Under the pieces are notes generated by a model that did no database searches, was not told the DNA's origin, and saw only the letters and a program-made list of their open reading frames with translations. Positions 13,268-26,100 of a DNA stretch of 64,000 nt are shown one piece after another (the stretch's first letter is position 1; each line of letters starts with the position of its first letter). The DNA is from Xiphophorus maculatus (lineage: Eukaryota; Chordata; Actinopteri; Cyprinodontiformes; Poeciliidae): positions 16,722,501 to 16,786,500 of the forward strand of contig NC_036447.1 of the NCBI RefSeq assembly GCF_002775205.1, in the 5' to 3' direction. The position numbers were made by a program, and so were the translations under genes.

Positions 13268-16200
13268 ATGGATTCACATGACAATGCCTGGAGTTTTCCT
13301 GCTCAAAGGCTGCAGGTACGTCTGGAGCCAGATCAACAGAAGCTTGTTAACACCAACAGGATAGAGAGAGTCCAAAGATTTACCGATCACTGGCAAACAC
13401 GCCCTATGTACACTGCTGTCCAGCCTCACAGCGGTGGTGTAGCCTGGAAGGAACAAAGCTCCCCATCCCTGAACTCCCCAGACCCAGATGGAAACCCATT
13501 CAACTCAGAGGATGAGGAAGATCCTGAGTTGGCGAGAAAGAAGCGAGAGCTTCAGGAGTTACATGAGCAGATTATGCACAAGAAAACCACCATCGCTATC
13601 AAAACAATTGAGATGATTGTGAAGAATCCAGATTCTCCTGATGACCAGGAGTTTGATACTTACAATCCTGAATCGCTTCGAGACAGAGTGACTGAGATAT
13701 TGCAGCAACGTTCATTCAGCTTTTTCTCCAAGGTAATGTCCGTAAAGTTTTATGTGCAGATCTGAGCAGACTTTGATAAAAGTTACATACATAATTCATA
13801 CTCATTTTGGTATTAATGTGCTGACCCTAACCCTCTTTCCAGGTTTTAAGTAATATATAAGTTACTATTGTAATGATTTTAAAGATAAAAATTAGATAGG
13901 CAAGTTTTAATTTATAGTTGACATCATTCTCTAATCATAATCCAATCAAAATTAAAGTACAAGTTTAAATACATAAATACATTTTACTGAATCTTAGAAT
14001 AAATTACTTTGAAAAACTTAGACTGTGTAACTTTAAAAGGCTAAGTTTTCATAATTGATTGGAGTTGGTAGTTTTGCTGGAATCCAACCAATTTAAAGTT
14101 TTCTTTATTGCTTTGAAGACCATATTGTTGAGATTCCGCTTGCTAAAGGGTATTTATAAAAATATCAGTAGGTGGATGTATGTATATCTTTTGATCTGGT
14201 TTGGATGAGAGTATATCTATAATGAATTCAAGCAATGATTATTGCATCTTCTAATTCTATTTTTCTGATTGCCAGGTTAAGTTATGTAAACAAAAAGTAA
14301 AAGCCGCTGCTTCGAGAAAAGATGAAGTGAAGCAGCAGCACCACCCACTGAAGCTCAGAGTGAAGGCATTAAATGCACACAGACTCAGGGACCGTGGCAT
14401 TTTACCACCGAGCAGAGAGAAGGTTTGTACTAAGCGTTTTATGAATAAATTTAATCGCAATGGAAAGAAATCCCATTACTAAACATGCATTTAAAATGAT
14501 CTAAAACCTTCTAGAAATTTAGAATATGTTTAGATGAGGATTATAAATTTGAAATCAGAATATATTTGTTATTTTTAAGAATAACATAATAAGTCATCTT
14601 ATATATGTTTCTCTTAAGATGCACTATTTGGGGAAATTATGCACGACCTGAGCAAAGATTTATAGTGTGTATACACAGTTGCATGTTTTAGATTTAGCTT
14701 TTTTTAGCCATTTCAAAAACAAACTGACAGTCCAAAAAGGTTTTTTTAATTTTTGTTTTTACTTAGAATTTTTTACATCTGTTTTTTATTATCCAGCTGT
14801 GCTACTGTAGTGCCATAATATGAATTTATGTGTGTAGTTCCCATCTCCTCACAGAAACCTGTTCTGGAAGAATTGTTTAAAGAAGCTAATAAAACTGCTG
14901 TTGGTGTTTCTCCCACTGTGAATGTGTTTGTATTATTGATGCATAATGTTAATGCACTGATGTTTGACAGATCCTTGATGTTCCTCCACCTCTCACCACC
15001 CGGGCTGTTGCTTCACCGGCTAAAGAGGAAAGCAACGCTGCTAAGGGCTTCGAACGCTTCCTGAATGTGCTCAACAGAGGAGCTGATCTCAACCTGAAAA
15101 GCATGGTATATACAACAAAAAATAAAAATAAAGAATGTCAAATGTATAACAAGAGCTATTACATGGATTGGGTAAACAAAATAAAAATATGCATCTGAAT
15201 AGAAATGTTACTAACCTCAGTTGAGGACAGTGATACGTAAATGTTGCTCCATCAGTTTTTTTACTCTTTGCGAGACCAACGTCAGCAAAGTATGTAAAGC
15301 AAATTCCCGTTCTAGAGCCTAACCAGGACTCTAGTTTTACTCTAAAGCTTGAAAACCCATAAATTCTGCAACAACAGCAAAGCATGGTGATGGTAGCCTC
15401 CTGCTGTGGGGGTGTTTCAATGTTACTGGTAGTACCGGTATTAACTTTGAATTCATTTAACTACATTTAAAGTGGAAAATGAATCCCAAAACATATGGAA
15501 TGAATGAATCACATGAAATGTAACTTCCCAACAACCTCAATTGATTTGTTATTTTGACTACTCTTACGTAGAATCGAAGCGATTCAGGATGCGTCAGAGC
15601 CGAAAAGACGAACATAATTTCTTGTTTTCTCAATATTGATGAGTGTGTGATGTTTCTCAGCTTTCAGATGACCCTCTGCCTCCTCCTGACCACATCATTA
15701 CTTCGCCTGCAAAGCAGCAGCAGGAGGAGACCACCACCAACAAGGGATATGAGCACTTACTCACTGCTCTCAAGACAGTCGCAGCAGCAGTCCCTAACAT
15801 GAAAAAAACGGTACGTCAGGTTGGTTTTCATTTACAGAGCAATGAACAATGTTTGCCCCTTAAAGATTTCTTCTATTGTTTTTTCATTCCACTGGCCTGT
15901 TTATGTGTTTAATCGGGTCATCTTAATCTAGTGTTAAAATACGTTTGATCTGAAACAATTAAGCATGACAAAGATGCAAAAACGGAAGAAATCTATAAAG
16001 GCTGTGTTTCACAGCACTATATATGACAATATTATTAATAGGACAAGAATTGTTCATGTAGAATAATGTCATTCTTCAAGTTTTATTGACAAGATAAACG
16101 TATTTGAACATGATTCCAGATTACGTTAAACCCCTGTAACATTGAGAGAATTGGAGCACCTCAAATCTCTAAAAAGACAAAAGAGAGAGAAACAAAAACT

Positions 16201-19200
16201 TAAAGAAGTGTCTATCCTGCTAAACGTTAGCTTACTTATTGCCAGATTAACTACTGTTTCATTAATTTTTATGAATGTGGGATGATTCACAGGGTCCTGA
16301 TGTCCCTCTGCTGCCTCCTGGCTGCAGCATTACTTCCCCTGAAAGGCAGGAGAGAACCACAAGCAAGGGATATGAGCGCTTACTCAGTGTTCTCAACAAA
16401 GGAGCTGCTCCCAACTTGAACACCACGGTACGTCCTGTAGAGTTTTTCTTCTATATGGAAACTGGCATTTGTAGAGTGTTTAATTGTGTAAATCTTTATT
16501 ATTATTATTATTATTATAAATTAGATCTAATAAAAACCAAAAATTCAGATTCTAGAGGCTTGGTGAATACGTTTTACTTTGGGTTGTAATTGTATGTGGA
16601 CAAATAGCTTGTGTCATAAATGTATTAAAAACGGTTTAGCACTTTCAGTACTTTTCAGGATCATCAGTGGGTCTTGATGGTCGTCACTTACTTGGGCTCA
16701 GCTCTGAATTCAGTCTCTGTACTCATGACAGCTGTTTAAAGATAAACCAGAGTTCATGTGCAACATGGCTAGTTCAGGATAATATGGTATGCCCAGCTTG
16801 AATTGAAGTTTTTATCAAATATTTCAAGTTTCGCAAGGAAATTAGTTTGTGGAAGATCTTATCGTCAATTATGTCATTATTACAATAGCAGCAGAAAATA
16901 TAGTAATAAAACTTTTAAGCCCACATCGCACAGCCGTACTTGGTATATTCCCAGATTAAATTTATGTTTGTGTGTCTTAAATGTTTTTCAGATCCCTGAT
17001 GTTTCGCTAAATCCTCCCAGCCATAGCGACCCTCAGAGAACAAAAAAGGAGAACAGTACCAAGAAGAGTCCTGAGGGTGAGAGCAGAGCCAGTCGAGGTT
17101 CTGAGCATACAGGGCAACATTCTGAGAGTAAGAGCAGTGCAAGCACAAAATTTGAGAGCAAGAGCAAAGCTGACAGATGTTCAGACCATGAGAAAAGTGA
17201 AAACAAACATTCTGATCATGAGAAAAGTGTCAACAAGCATTCTGACCGCAAGACCAGTCCAAAAGGAGGCAATGAGGGCCAAACTGGTGACAGCAGAGCT
17301 TCTGAGCCCAAGAAAAGTGTTGACAGAGGCTCTGACCTTGAGAGTACCATCAGCCGATGTTCTGAAGTCAAGAAAAGAAATTCTGATTGTAAAGACGGAG
17401 CTGATAGAGGTTCTGAGAACGCGAACAACCTCGACAGACCTTCTGAACGCAAGACCAGTGTCCACAGAGTTTATGAGCGCGAGAGCAGTGCGAACCAAGG
17501 TTCTGAGATTGAAAACATTCTCGACAGAAGTTCTGAAACCAAGAGGAGTGTCAGCAAGGGCAGCGTTGATCGGCTCCTTGAAGACAAGGGCAGCTTGACA
17601 AGAAATTTTGAGTCAGATAGCGGTGCAAACACAAGTGCTGGGCACAAGAACAGTGGCGACCAAGTCTCTTCTCAGTCAGAGAGCGGTGTCAGTAAAACTC
17701 TTAAAAGTGAGAACGAGAAGAACAGAGGTCTCAAGAGCAGTGATAACAAAGGTTTTGAGCGCTTTGTGAGTCTGCTCAACAGTGGAGTGGACATCACCAA
17801 GCTCAGTAAGATGATCAAAGATGAGGTAGATGATCTCCCAAAAACCTCTCCCTCTGGTTTGAAAAAGGCCCCCAAGAGTGAAAACCAGAAGTCCGATACT
17901 GGATTCTCGCTGCAAGGCTGCAGTGGGATCAGCAGCGTAAAATCAAAAACTGTCAATCAAGAGACGTCTTCACCTGAAGACGTTGAGATAAAGAAAGTTA
18001 AAAAAAGGAGCAGTTTGGACTCCAGTAGTCAACCAGAGCCTGCCCTGGAAGTGAAAAAGAAGAAGGAAGAGGAAAAGGGAACCTCAGAAATAGATGAAAA
18101 GCAGAAACAAGTGCAGAGCATTCTTAAAACATTGGGTTTGAATTTGGATGTGGAGGAATTGACCAAACTAACAGATCGCACTCAGGAGAGGCTATATGGA
18201 AGGAAGAATGAAGGTAGAGAGACGAGCGAAAGCAGGATGGAACAGAAAAGTCAACTTGCGCTCTCCCATAAAAAACACAGTAGGTCCCGCTCCTCCTCTT
18301 CCTCTTCGTCGTCTTCTTTGTATTCTTCTTCTTCCTCTTCCTCCTCAACTTTCTCTAGATATGCCTCTAGAAGCCGTAGTCGGAGCCCTCGGGGCCGCCG
18401 GCATCGGCGCTCTCGCAGCAGAGATGCACATAGACGTTCTCGTGACAGAGGCAGAGATGGAGGGAAGGGGCATAGCAGGACTGAGGCCAATAAAGACGCC
18501 CAGAGGCCCAGTTACAGAAACCAACAACATCCTTTTTGTTCTCCTTACGGTACTCCTTCTGCATATGCCGATTACAATTTCTACCAATATGCCCAGTATA
18601 TGAACTACTACAATGCCTACAACAGTGCTATAAACTCCAATTGGGTATTTGATCCAAATCAGAGTCATGTGCCACCGTCCCGTTCACAGTGGCACTCAGT
18701 ATTAGCAGATATGAAGCTTCCCAACCAACCTGGACAGATCTCACTTCATGACTTCATGCTGTTCATGAATCCAGACTTGTCTGGGAGTGAAGGTCAGAGC
18801 AACGAACCCTCTGGTTCTCGTTGCCTCACGGTCATCAATACTTTACCATCTTCTGCAAGCAGCGCAACTGAATGTCGACGGTTAACGAATCTGGAGAGGA
18901 ATGAGTTGGGGTTGAAAAGAAAGAATCATATAAAAAATAAGAGAAAACAGTCTGCAAGATCAACTAAAGACTTTACACCGAAGAGAATCATAGAAAAGTC
19001 TACTGAGAAAAAACCTGCAGAGACATTGACTGCAGAGAAAAAAGCCTCAGAAACGGTTTCTATGGAGAAAAAAACCCCAGAGACGGTTGCTATGAAAGAA
19101 AAGATTGCAGAGACGGTTGTTATGGAGAAAAAGGTTGCAGAGACGGTTGCTATGGATATAAGAGTTGCAGGGAAGAAAACCATCAACTCGAAGACCTTAA

Positions 19201-20626
19201 ACTCCACGCCGTCACAGGGTAAGACTTCTGGTGCTATAACCAAGGCAATGGAAGAGAAGAAACGTCGCCTTACAGAGGAGAAAATAAAGACCAACCTGAG
19301 GGAAAAGGTAAATTGACTTTTTATTTTTCCTTTTTTTAAATTTTTTTTACCTTTTTCACTTGCGCTATGAGATTTCTATTATTCTACTTCAGAGGTATTC
19401 CAAACTATCCACCAGATAAAAGGTTCTACCTTAGATCAGTGGTTCCCAGTCCTAGTCTTGCATGTTTAAGATGTCTGTCTGGTCCAGCACACCTGATTTG
19501 ACAGATTGATTTACCTTCTCAGCATGCTATCATGATCTGCAGCAGCGTTTTAATGACACATTCGATTAAATCATGTGTGGCACCAGAGAAATCTCTACAG
19601 TGTCTGGCAGAAGTTCTCATATCTAGGGTCCCAACTTTATCTCAAAGAGTTTTGAATTTACTTTTAAAGTATTCCAGATCTGGACAAATACAGTGTGAAT
19701 TTTTGTCTTCTATATTTTTTCTCTTATTATGTTATCTAAAGGGTATAAAATCTAAATTTCTAAAGTAAGATGAAGATTCTTTCCTTGATTTTGTTATTTT
19801 ATATCCTTTTACATTTTATGAATAACCAGAGAAAAGCACACATTATAAAAGTCGTTACAAGTAATAAATATCATTGAATGAGCTGCTCTTCACATTCATA
19901 TTGCAGCTGTAATAACAGCACAATGTGGATAACAGAAAAGGAGCACGAAGGACTTCCATGTCCTTTTTTCTATATGTCATGTCTGTCCAATGAGAGCAAT
20001 GATCGCCAATCGCGTGGCTTTGTTTACAAACTATAGTCTGCTTGCAAAAAGGCAGAATGTGAAAACAAACTGCACCAAATGTAAAAAAATATAGTCCTCT
20101 TTTGGTCTGAACCAAACAAGCGGACCAATAACACCAGAAGTGTTTGAAAATTTAAAGTAGAGCTGATTTAACTTGATGTTTTTCTCTCTTATGAAATCCT
20201 AATGAAGCACATTTAACTATTTTTTTAATTTTATTTTTGTATTTAATGTCCAGTTGCTGGAACCACTGATGTGAAGTATTTGCCCTGGTCTCAGTAAAGC
20301 TCCACGTTTTACTGATTGCGATTATGTGTTATGTGCAAGTTTTAAGATGCATTTAGTTATCAATAAAATTGATAATATATATCAATATATATATTATATT
20401 CCTTTATTTAATCAGGTAAACCCCGTTGAGATCTAGATCTCATTATCAAGAGGGACCTGAAACAAACTTATATATATATATATAAAATGTCTTGACAAGA
20501 CGGTACAAATATTTCTACAAAATCTTTTTGTAGCTTCTAGAGTTTAACCGGAAAGCGAGGCTGCTGACACAACCCACCACCACCATCAAGCCATCAGCAA
20601 ACTCCCTGGACTCTGAGCTCCTTTAA
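13268..20626 (+). CDS. ZNF318-like protein, paralogue 2 (about 1,167 aa)
   Basis: Eight coding exons keep one frame: 13268-13732, 14276-14422, 14855-14917, 14971-15105, 15661-15810, 16293-16427, 16992-19307 and 20534-20626 (TAA 20624-20626). The donor of the third exon is the least certain. The N-terminus (MDSHDNAWSF) carries an acidic and coiled stretch DPELARKKRELQELHEQIM. Exons 4 to 6 and the big exon 7 each carry one copy of a KGFERFLNVLNRG-type module. Exon 7 also has Ser/Glu/Lys-rich repeats of 10-11 residues, a QVQSILKTLGLNLDVEE ... RTQERLYGRK block (residues about 735-772) shared with ZNF318, an RS domain (from about residue 796), a Tyr/Asn-rich patch, and EKKxAETVxM repeats. The RS domain suggests a nuclear, RNA-processing setting; that is inference. 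No zinc finger follows. The gene is a tandem paralogue of the one at 7829-10619. Confidence 0.75.
15180..15430. mobile_element. Possible Tc1-like scrap
   Basis: The sequence gcatggtgatggtagc ... ctgctgtgggggtgtttc near 15383-15420 resembles the KHGGGSxMxWGCF region of Tc1-family transposases. It lies in an intron of the second ZNF318-like gene. Only this short match supports it. Confidence 0.35.
17070..17700 (+). repeat. Coding minisatellite, 30-33 bp period
   Basis: Within exon 7 of the second ZNF318-like gene, the word (g/c)(a/t)ttctga recurs every 30-33 bases. It encodes degenerate repeats such as HSDHEKSENK, HSDHEKSVNK and RSSETKRSVS. All three phases of the strand stay largely open here as a by-product. 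Human ZNF318 also has a short Ser/Asp/Arg repeat in this part of the protein, as I recall it. Confidence 0.8.
19434..19600. mobile_element. hAT-like MITE scrap
   Basis: The sequence begins cagtggttcccagtcct, like a hAT terminal repeat, and continues with the phrase ggtccagcacacctgattt, which is found in a very common teleost non-autonomous element. Only one end is recognisable. It sits in the last intron of the second ZNF318-like gene. Confidence 0.5.
20393..20465. repeat. Dispersed teleost repeat fragment
   Basis: The phrase cctttatttaatcaggtaaa ... gagatct ... tcaagagggacctg resembles a repeat commonly seen in fish introns. I recognise the wording but cannot name the family. It is followed by a short AT run (20469-20483). 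Confidence 0.4.
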
Positions 20627-23150
20627 TGCAAGTAAATTACATTTTCAGCTCTGTTGTGTCCTTGTCTTTTCTTTAATGTCTGTACTGGCTCAAAGTTAAT
20701 GCCACTTCATCTCTTATTTAAGTTTCTAGTAGATTGTGTTGCTCAAAGTGATGTGTGTGTGAAATTCTACAGAATATCAAAAGTACTTATTTTAGATTAT
20801 TAATTTGAGTATAAAAATCCAATTTGCTCAGAGGTAACATTGAAAGCTGTGTGTTCATGCTCTGCATGTACTCTTCTTAACCTTTTCCATGAACAGTAGA
20901 AGGTTAGTCAGACCTCTCAGAGCCAAATGGTAATTAACTGGAAATTCAGCAGTTTAAAACTATTCCTTTAATTGGAGATTAATGTGTTGTAGAGACGACT
21001 TATTTCATTTTTGACTTGGGTTTCTGAAATATCACTCCTCCCACCCCTCTTTTTTAGCGTGTAACATGAATTTAAATAATTTATTAATAGGTTCCTAAAT
21101 GTAACTGTCAAAACATTTATGATGAAACCCCTTGAATGATAGAGCTGGTATTATTTTTAAACTGTTGACATAATTTTAACAAAACCTGATATCTTCTGAA
21201 CTAATGTATTTATTTTTTATCTGATGCATAAAAAACAACGGGAGTTTATCAAATCAATTTTGATTCATGAATTATGCAGATTTTAACTGGCTAAAATTTT
21301 AATGCAGTTAATCGCTGTTTTTGTCTATATGGTTTTATATTAAAATGCAATTAATTTTACATGTAACTCCATTAAGAATGTTAAACAAGTCCCACCACTA
21401 GAAAAGCACAGAGAATTGCCATGCTTAAACTCATCATCATGGGAACAAGCCTCCCATTCCAGACAAACTTTGACATGTGTAGATATATGTAAATTTATAT
21501 ACAGTATAATGCAACTTTTAATTGTTTGTTCTCTTTGCTTTCAGGGATCTGTAGAAACTCTGACATCCCCCGTGGATCGTTGACCTTCATTTCAGTCCTT
21601 ACATAAACATTTTGCTACTCCCTGTTCGAGCTGAATCCTCCTCCAAATACCACAAGTAAATGAAAACTTCCTCAGAAGAATTTACTTTAAGTTGTTCCTA
21701 GTTTATATCAAAGTTTTTACTTTTGTCACCACTAATTATGTTATGTTCTAACATTTATTTGCTGGTTCTGTTATAGTTAACCTCTTTTTGTTGCCAGGAG
21801 TCTTTTAGTTTGTCTGGTTTCTCTAGTAAACTGTTTAAAAACTGTTTAAATTATTGTGGATGTTTGATTTATTTAGTTATACTGTAATTTTGAGGTGCTA
21901 CTTCTGAAAGTCTTCACTACCTTAACGTAAAACTCCAAGGGCAAAGTTGGTCTGTGGAGCTTGTCTGTACAGCCAGACAATAAGCTGAATTTTTTTAAAA
22001 AGGAGAAACCTTATACATAACTTTCTCTTGACTTTGGATGTCAAAAATTAGCAATGAACAGAAACCGTATTAAATATGTGGGAGATGAGAGGCTTGTCTC
22101 TTTAAACTCAATAATTGCTGACTAACTGTAGAATATGAATTTTTTAGTTTCCAATTCTTTTCATGTTTTTTGTTTTTTTCTTTTACTAAGGGACATGTGG
22201 ATCAAGTAAAACCCAGAGACTTGGATCTGTAACTACAATAACATTGCCTCAGCAAACATTCACTTAAGGGTACCAAATTCATGTACAGGCCACACATTTC
22301 AGATTTCTATTCATATAAAAGTTAAATCCTTCACTACTTTTTATTGGTCTTCAGTGTAACACATTGAAGTTTGTATTTTCACAAAGCATTTTTTTATGCA
22401 TTTAACAGCAGAAGGAAGTAGGTTTATATTTGGCATTGTACTGCTCCAGTGTAAATTAAAATTTTCAAAAGATGTGGAGGGTGTTAACTTCTTTGAGTGC
22501 ATACTGGATTGTAGGCAGTATCACATATGAGACAGAATAAAATGTCAAGCGATCAAGACTATGGGTTTGTGTTAAAAATAATTCAGTTTCCATTAGAAAA
22601 ACAGGAGGAAATTAAATTTTCTGGTTGAGACTTAAAACAGGAAAAAGTCTTGGTGGAGCATGTTGTTTCACTATCAGTGTTGAGCATGTTTGGTTCACAC
22701 AGTGAAAATAAATCAACTACTCAGAGTAATTGAAAAAGGGGAAGGAAAAAAAACATGTCATTTTTTTATTACTTTTCCCTCTTTTATTTACTTCAAATAG
22801 ATCAGACTGTTGTTACTGGAGGTGCCAGGTAATAAATGAAAGCATCAGGTATTAAATAAAACTCTTGTCTGAATTTTTACATTTTTATTTTACGCACATA
22901 TTTAACACTTATTTATGGGTAATAACATGGAAGTTCTTCACAGATCCATAAGAATTCATGTTGAAATAAAGTCATCTCACATGGCGCTCAAAACAATACT
23001 GACATTTTGCCGAATAATTAGTTTTAGGAAAACAAAGACAAGAAGGTTCAAATAAATTACTCAGTCATGGGCATATTAAACACACTACACCATCAATATG
23101 ATGCATCTCCGTGCTTTCCCTGTGGCTCTTGTGGAATAACAACATGTCCA
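20627..23150. other. 3' UTR and spacer, no gene recognised
   Basis: This is AT-rich DNA between the second ZNF318-like gene and pla2g12b, which point towards each other. Candidate poly(A) hexamers for the plus-strand gene include AATAAA near 22537. A possible acceptor (ctttcag, ending 21544) might mark an alternative terminal exon, but nothing after it is clearly coding. Confidence 0.4.
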
Positions 23151-23154
23151 TGGT

Positions 23155-26100
23155 TTACAGTTCATCTTTCTCCTCTCCTGGGCAGTAGCAGGCCGCTCTC
23201 TGGCTGTTCATGTAGGGTCTGCAGCCCAGAGTCCACACTGTGTTGAACAAGGTGTCGGCTACCGTCTCGCATGCTGAGGATAAGCAGCACAGAAAACGGA
23301 AGACATGTTATCTGCTGTTATGTTGCACTGATTTCTATGTAGAATAAATACAGGAGATATTAGATGTTAGTAAATAGGAAAAAGCAACCTTTTGCTCTTA
23401 GACCTCAGCAGTTTCTCACATTGTTCTGTTTTTGTTTTGTTCTTTGTAATATTTGTTGGAGGTTTAAAGTAATCTTTTACCTACTGGTAACTCTTCTAAC
23501 TGGCAGTACTATTTACTGATTCAGTACAAAACAGAATCTGATAGATGATTAATGGATGTTAGCTAAAATTAGGGTGATGGCAAAGAGGCACTTCAACCTC
23601 AAACACATCAACAAAGATGAATCAAACATGAAGTCGGTCAGCCATGCTTGACTGTAATTGAAAAGGATCTAAAAAAATTTTTATAATTTAAAAAATGGAA
23701 ATACATTTTTTTAAATTTTTTCCATGGATATTAAATAGTTTTTCTTATAAGTCTTGCTGTTATCTCTCCTTGGCTTTGGGTAAACTGCAAGTGCAAGTTT
23801 GCACCCAAGTTCCTTCTTCCCGTAGTTTCTGCATTTAGCTCCGAGTTAGCTAAATAAAGGATGGCACGTTGTAATATACTATGTGTCGATTGTCAGCAAA
23901 GGTTGTAAAATAAATCAAAATGGCTTCACTAAATAATAGAGAAAATGCAGATCGCTGACCTTCGACTTTGGACACGAAGCCGAGGCTCTTCTTGAGGTCC
24001 GAGCAGATGCTGTGGAGACACCAGCGAAACTTGGAGTCGCAGCGGTACTTGTTGGAGCCGCAGGTGTCGTAACACGTGTCCAGCTGATTGCAGCACTTGG
24101 TCATCGCTGGGATTCCCACATCCATCTGGCACAGACACACAGGGGAGTACGATTTCATGTACAGTAGCTTCAAAAACCACTGAGGTTTTATTGCAGCAAA
24201 ATGACCTCACCGAAAATTTTAGAAAAATACTGGATTTTATTAATAGTAAATCCCCTTTTTTTTCTGTCATGCCACTCGCATCTGAAATGTTTTCGCAAAT
24301 TGACTTTCTCAAGGGAATTTACAAGAATTAAATTATAAACAAAAAAAATACACATGGATGGAATAGTAATGGGAAAAACAAATGTATTGATGTGGAACTT
24401 ATTCAATCATTGGATTTTTCTTAAATCTTCAGTGAGATTATGCTTTTTTGTAAATTTTTATCAGGTTTCCACATTTGTCTACCTGAGTGAAGTTGGCCCC
24501 CCCACCTTCTTCAAATTAGACAAAATTGGTGTCAATCAACTCGGCTACGTTTGTGCTGGTTTGTGCAGCAAAAATTTTCGTTTGTGCCGCTATCATTTTA
24601 AAGATATAAAGACATGTTTTTAGAGGTCATCAAAGGTCAACCAGCCCCCCACCTTCTTCAAATCAGACGAAATGGGTGTCAATCAATTCGGCTACGTTTG
24701 TGCTGGTTTGTGCAGCAAAGATTTTTGTTTGTGCTGCTATCATTTTAAAGATATTAAGAAATGTTTTAGAGGTCATCAAAGGTCAACCAGCCCTCTTAAT
24801 ATCTTTAAAATGATAGCTGCACAAATGAAAGTCTTTGCTGCACAAACCAGCACAAATGTAGCCGAGTTGATTGACACCCATTTCGTCTGATTTGAAGAAG
24901 GTGGGGGGGCTGGTTGACCTTTTGACCTTTACCCTTTCCTTAATATCTTCAAAACCGATGCAGCACAAACAAAAATCTTTGCTGCACAAACCAGCACAAA
25001 CGTAGCCGAGTTGATTGACACCCATTTCGTCTGATTTGAAGAAGGTGGGGGGCTGGTTGACCTTTGATGACCTCTAAAAACATTTCTTTATATCTTTAAA
25101 ATGATAGCGGCACAAACGAAAATTTTTGCTGCACAAACCAGCACAAACGTAGCCGAGTTGACACCAATTTTGTCTAATTTGAAGAAGGTGGGGGGGCCAA
25201 CTTCACTCAGGTCATTTGTCTGCATGTATATATATATATATATATATACGTATATATGTGTGTGTGTGTGTTTGAGCTTGAAATTAGGTTTTATCCTCTG
25301 GGTCACATCCAAATTCATTCTATTATTCTTTCATGTATGTAATCAGATATCCTTACATAAATATTTTACATGTAGAATTCATGAGAAAAGCATTATTGAA
25401 TAAAATTGATTTTTTTTCTAACCCAAAAACCTGCTTTTAACTACAAAACCTACCCCGTCTGGAACAGGAAGGCCAAAGAAGTATGAGGTGCATCCATCAG
25501 GCTCAGGCATGTTGTAACCTGGACGAGGAAGAGGCGCTTTACCTGCAATACAAAATAGAGAAAAAAATTATTTTGATGTAGGTCATGAAGCCAGCTGGAC
25601 AATATACCTGTGAGGTTAAAATAGATCCATATTTGCACATAGAAACACAGAATCTAAATCTTTGACACGTCCCCCAGTGACCGGATGGCCCCTCTCCTAT
25701 TACCCAAAGGCCACAGTCCGTTTCCTGGGCCTAACCCAGATAACAGAGCCAATATGGGAAAACATATTACTTCCAACTCTACGTTTAGAGTTGAAGTACA
25801 TCGTACGCATTTAAGAGAAGCGGGAGAACCATTTTAAAATAAAAAAAAATAACAAGAGACACTTAAAACAATGTTATTCACATTCTAAAACAGAAAATGT
25901 TTAAATGTATGTTAATGTATCATTGCCATACATTTAAATTAGAAAATAGTATGTATAAAATGTAAAGTGGTAATTAAAATGTTTTGTTCAGACAAACAGA
26001 TTTTTGATAGAGAAAGATCTTAAAAGTAAATGTATATCAGCTGTCTTTAAGACCTAAAATATCAGCAATGCTATGTGGCAGTAAAGGCAATTTGAAAGAT

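Noticed and set aside
17077-17598. Long alternate frames on both strands inside the ZNF318-like exon 7
   Set aside because: The 30-33 bp coding minisatellite keeps other phases open; only the long frame shares family blocks.
18251-18668. Minus-strand frames opposite the RS domain
   Set aside because: They are the antisense of Ser/Arg codons and show no family resemblance.
24188-25403. Several open frames repeating [20 protein letters not shown] on both strands
   Set aside because: They are by-products of the foldback transposon units; the same peptide on both strands follows from the inverted repeat.
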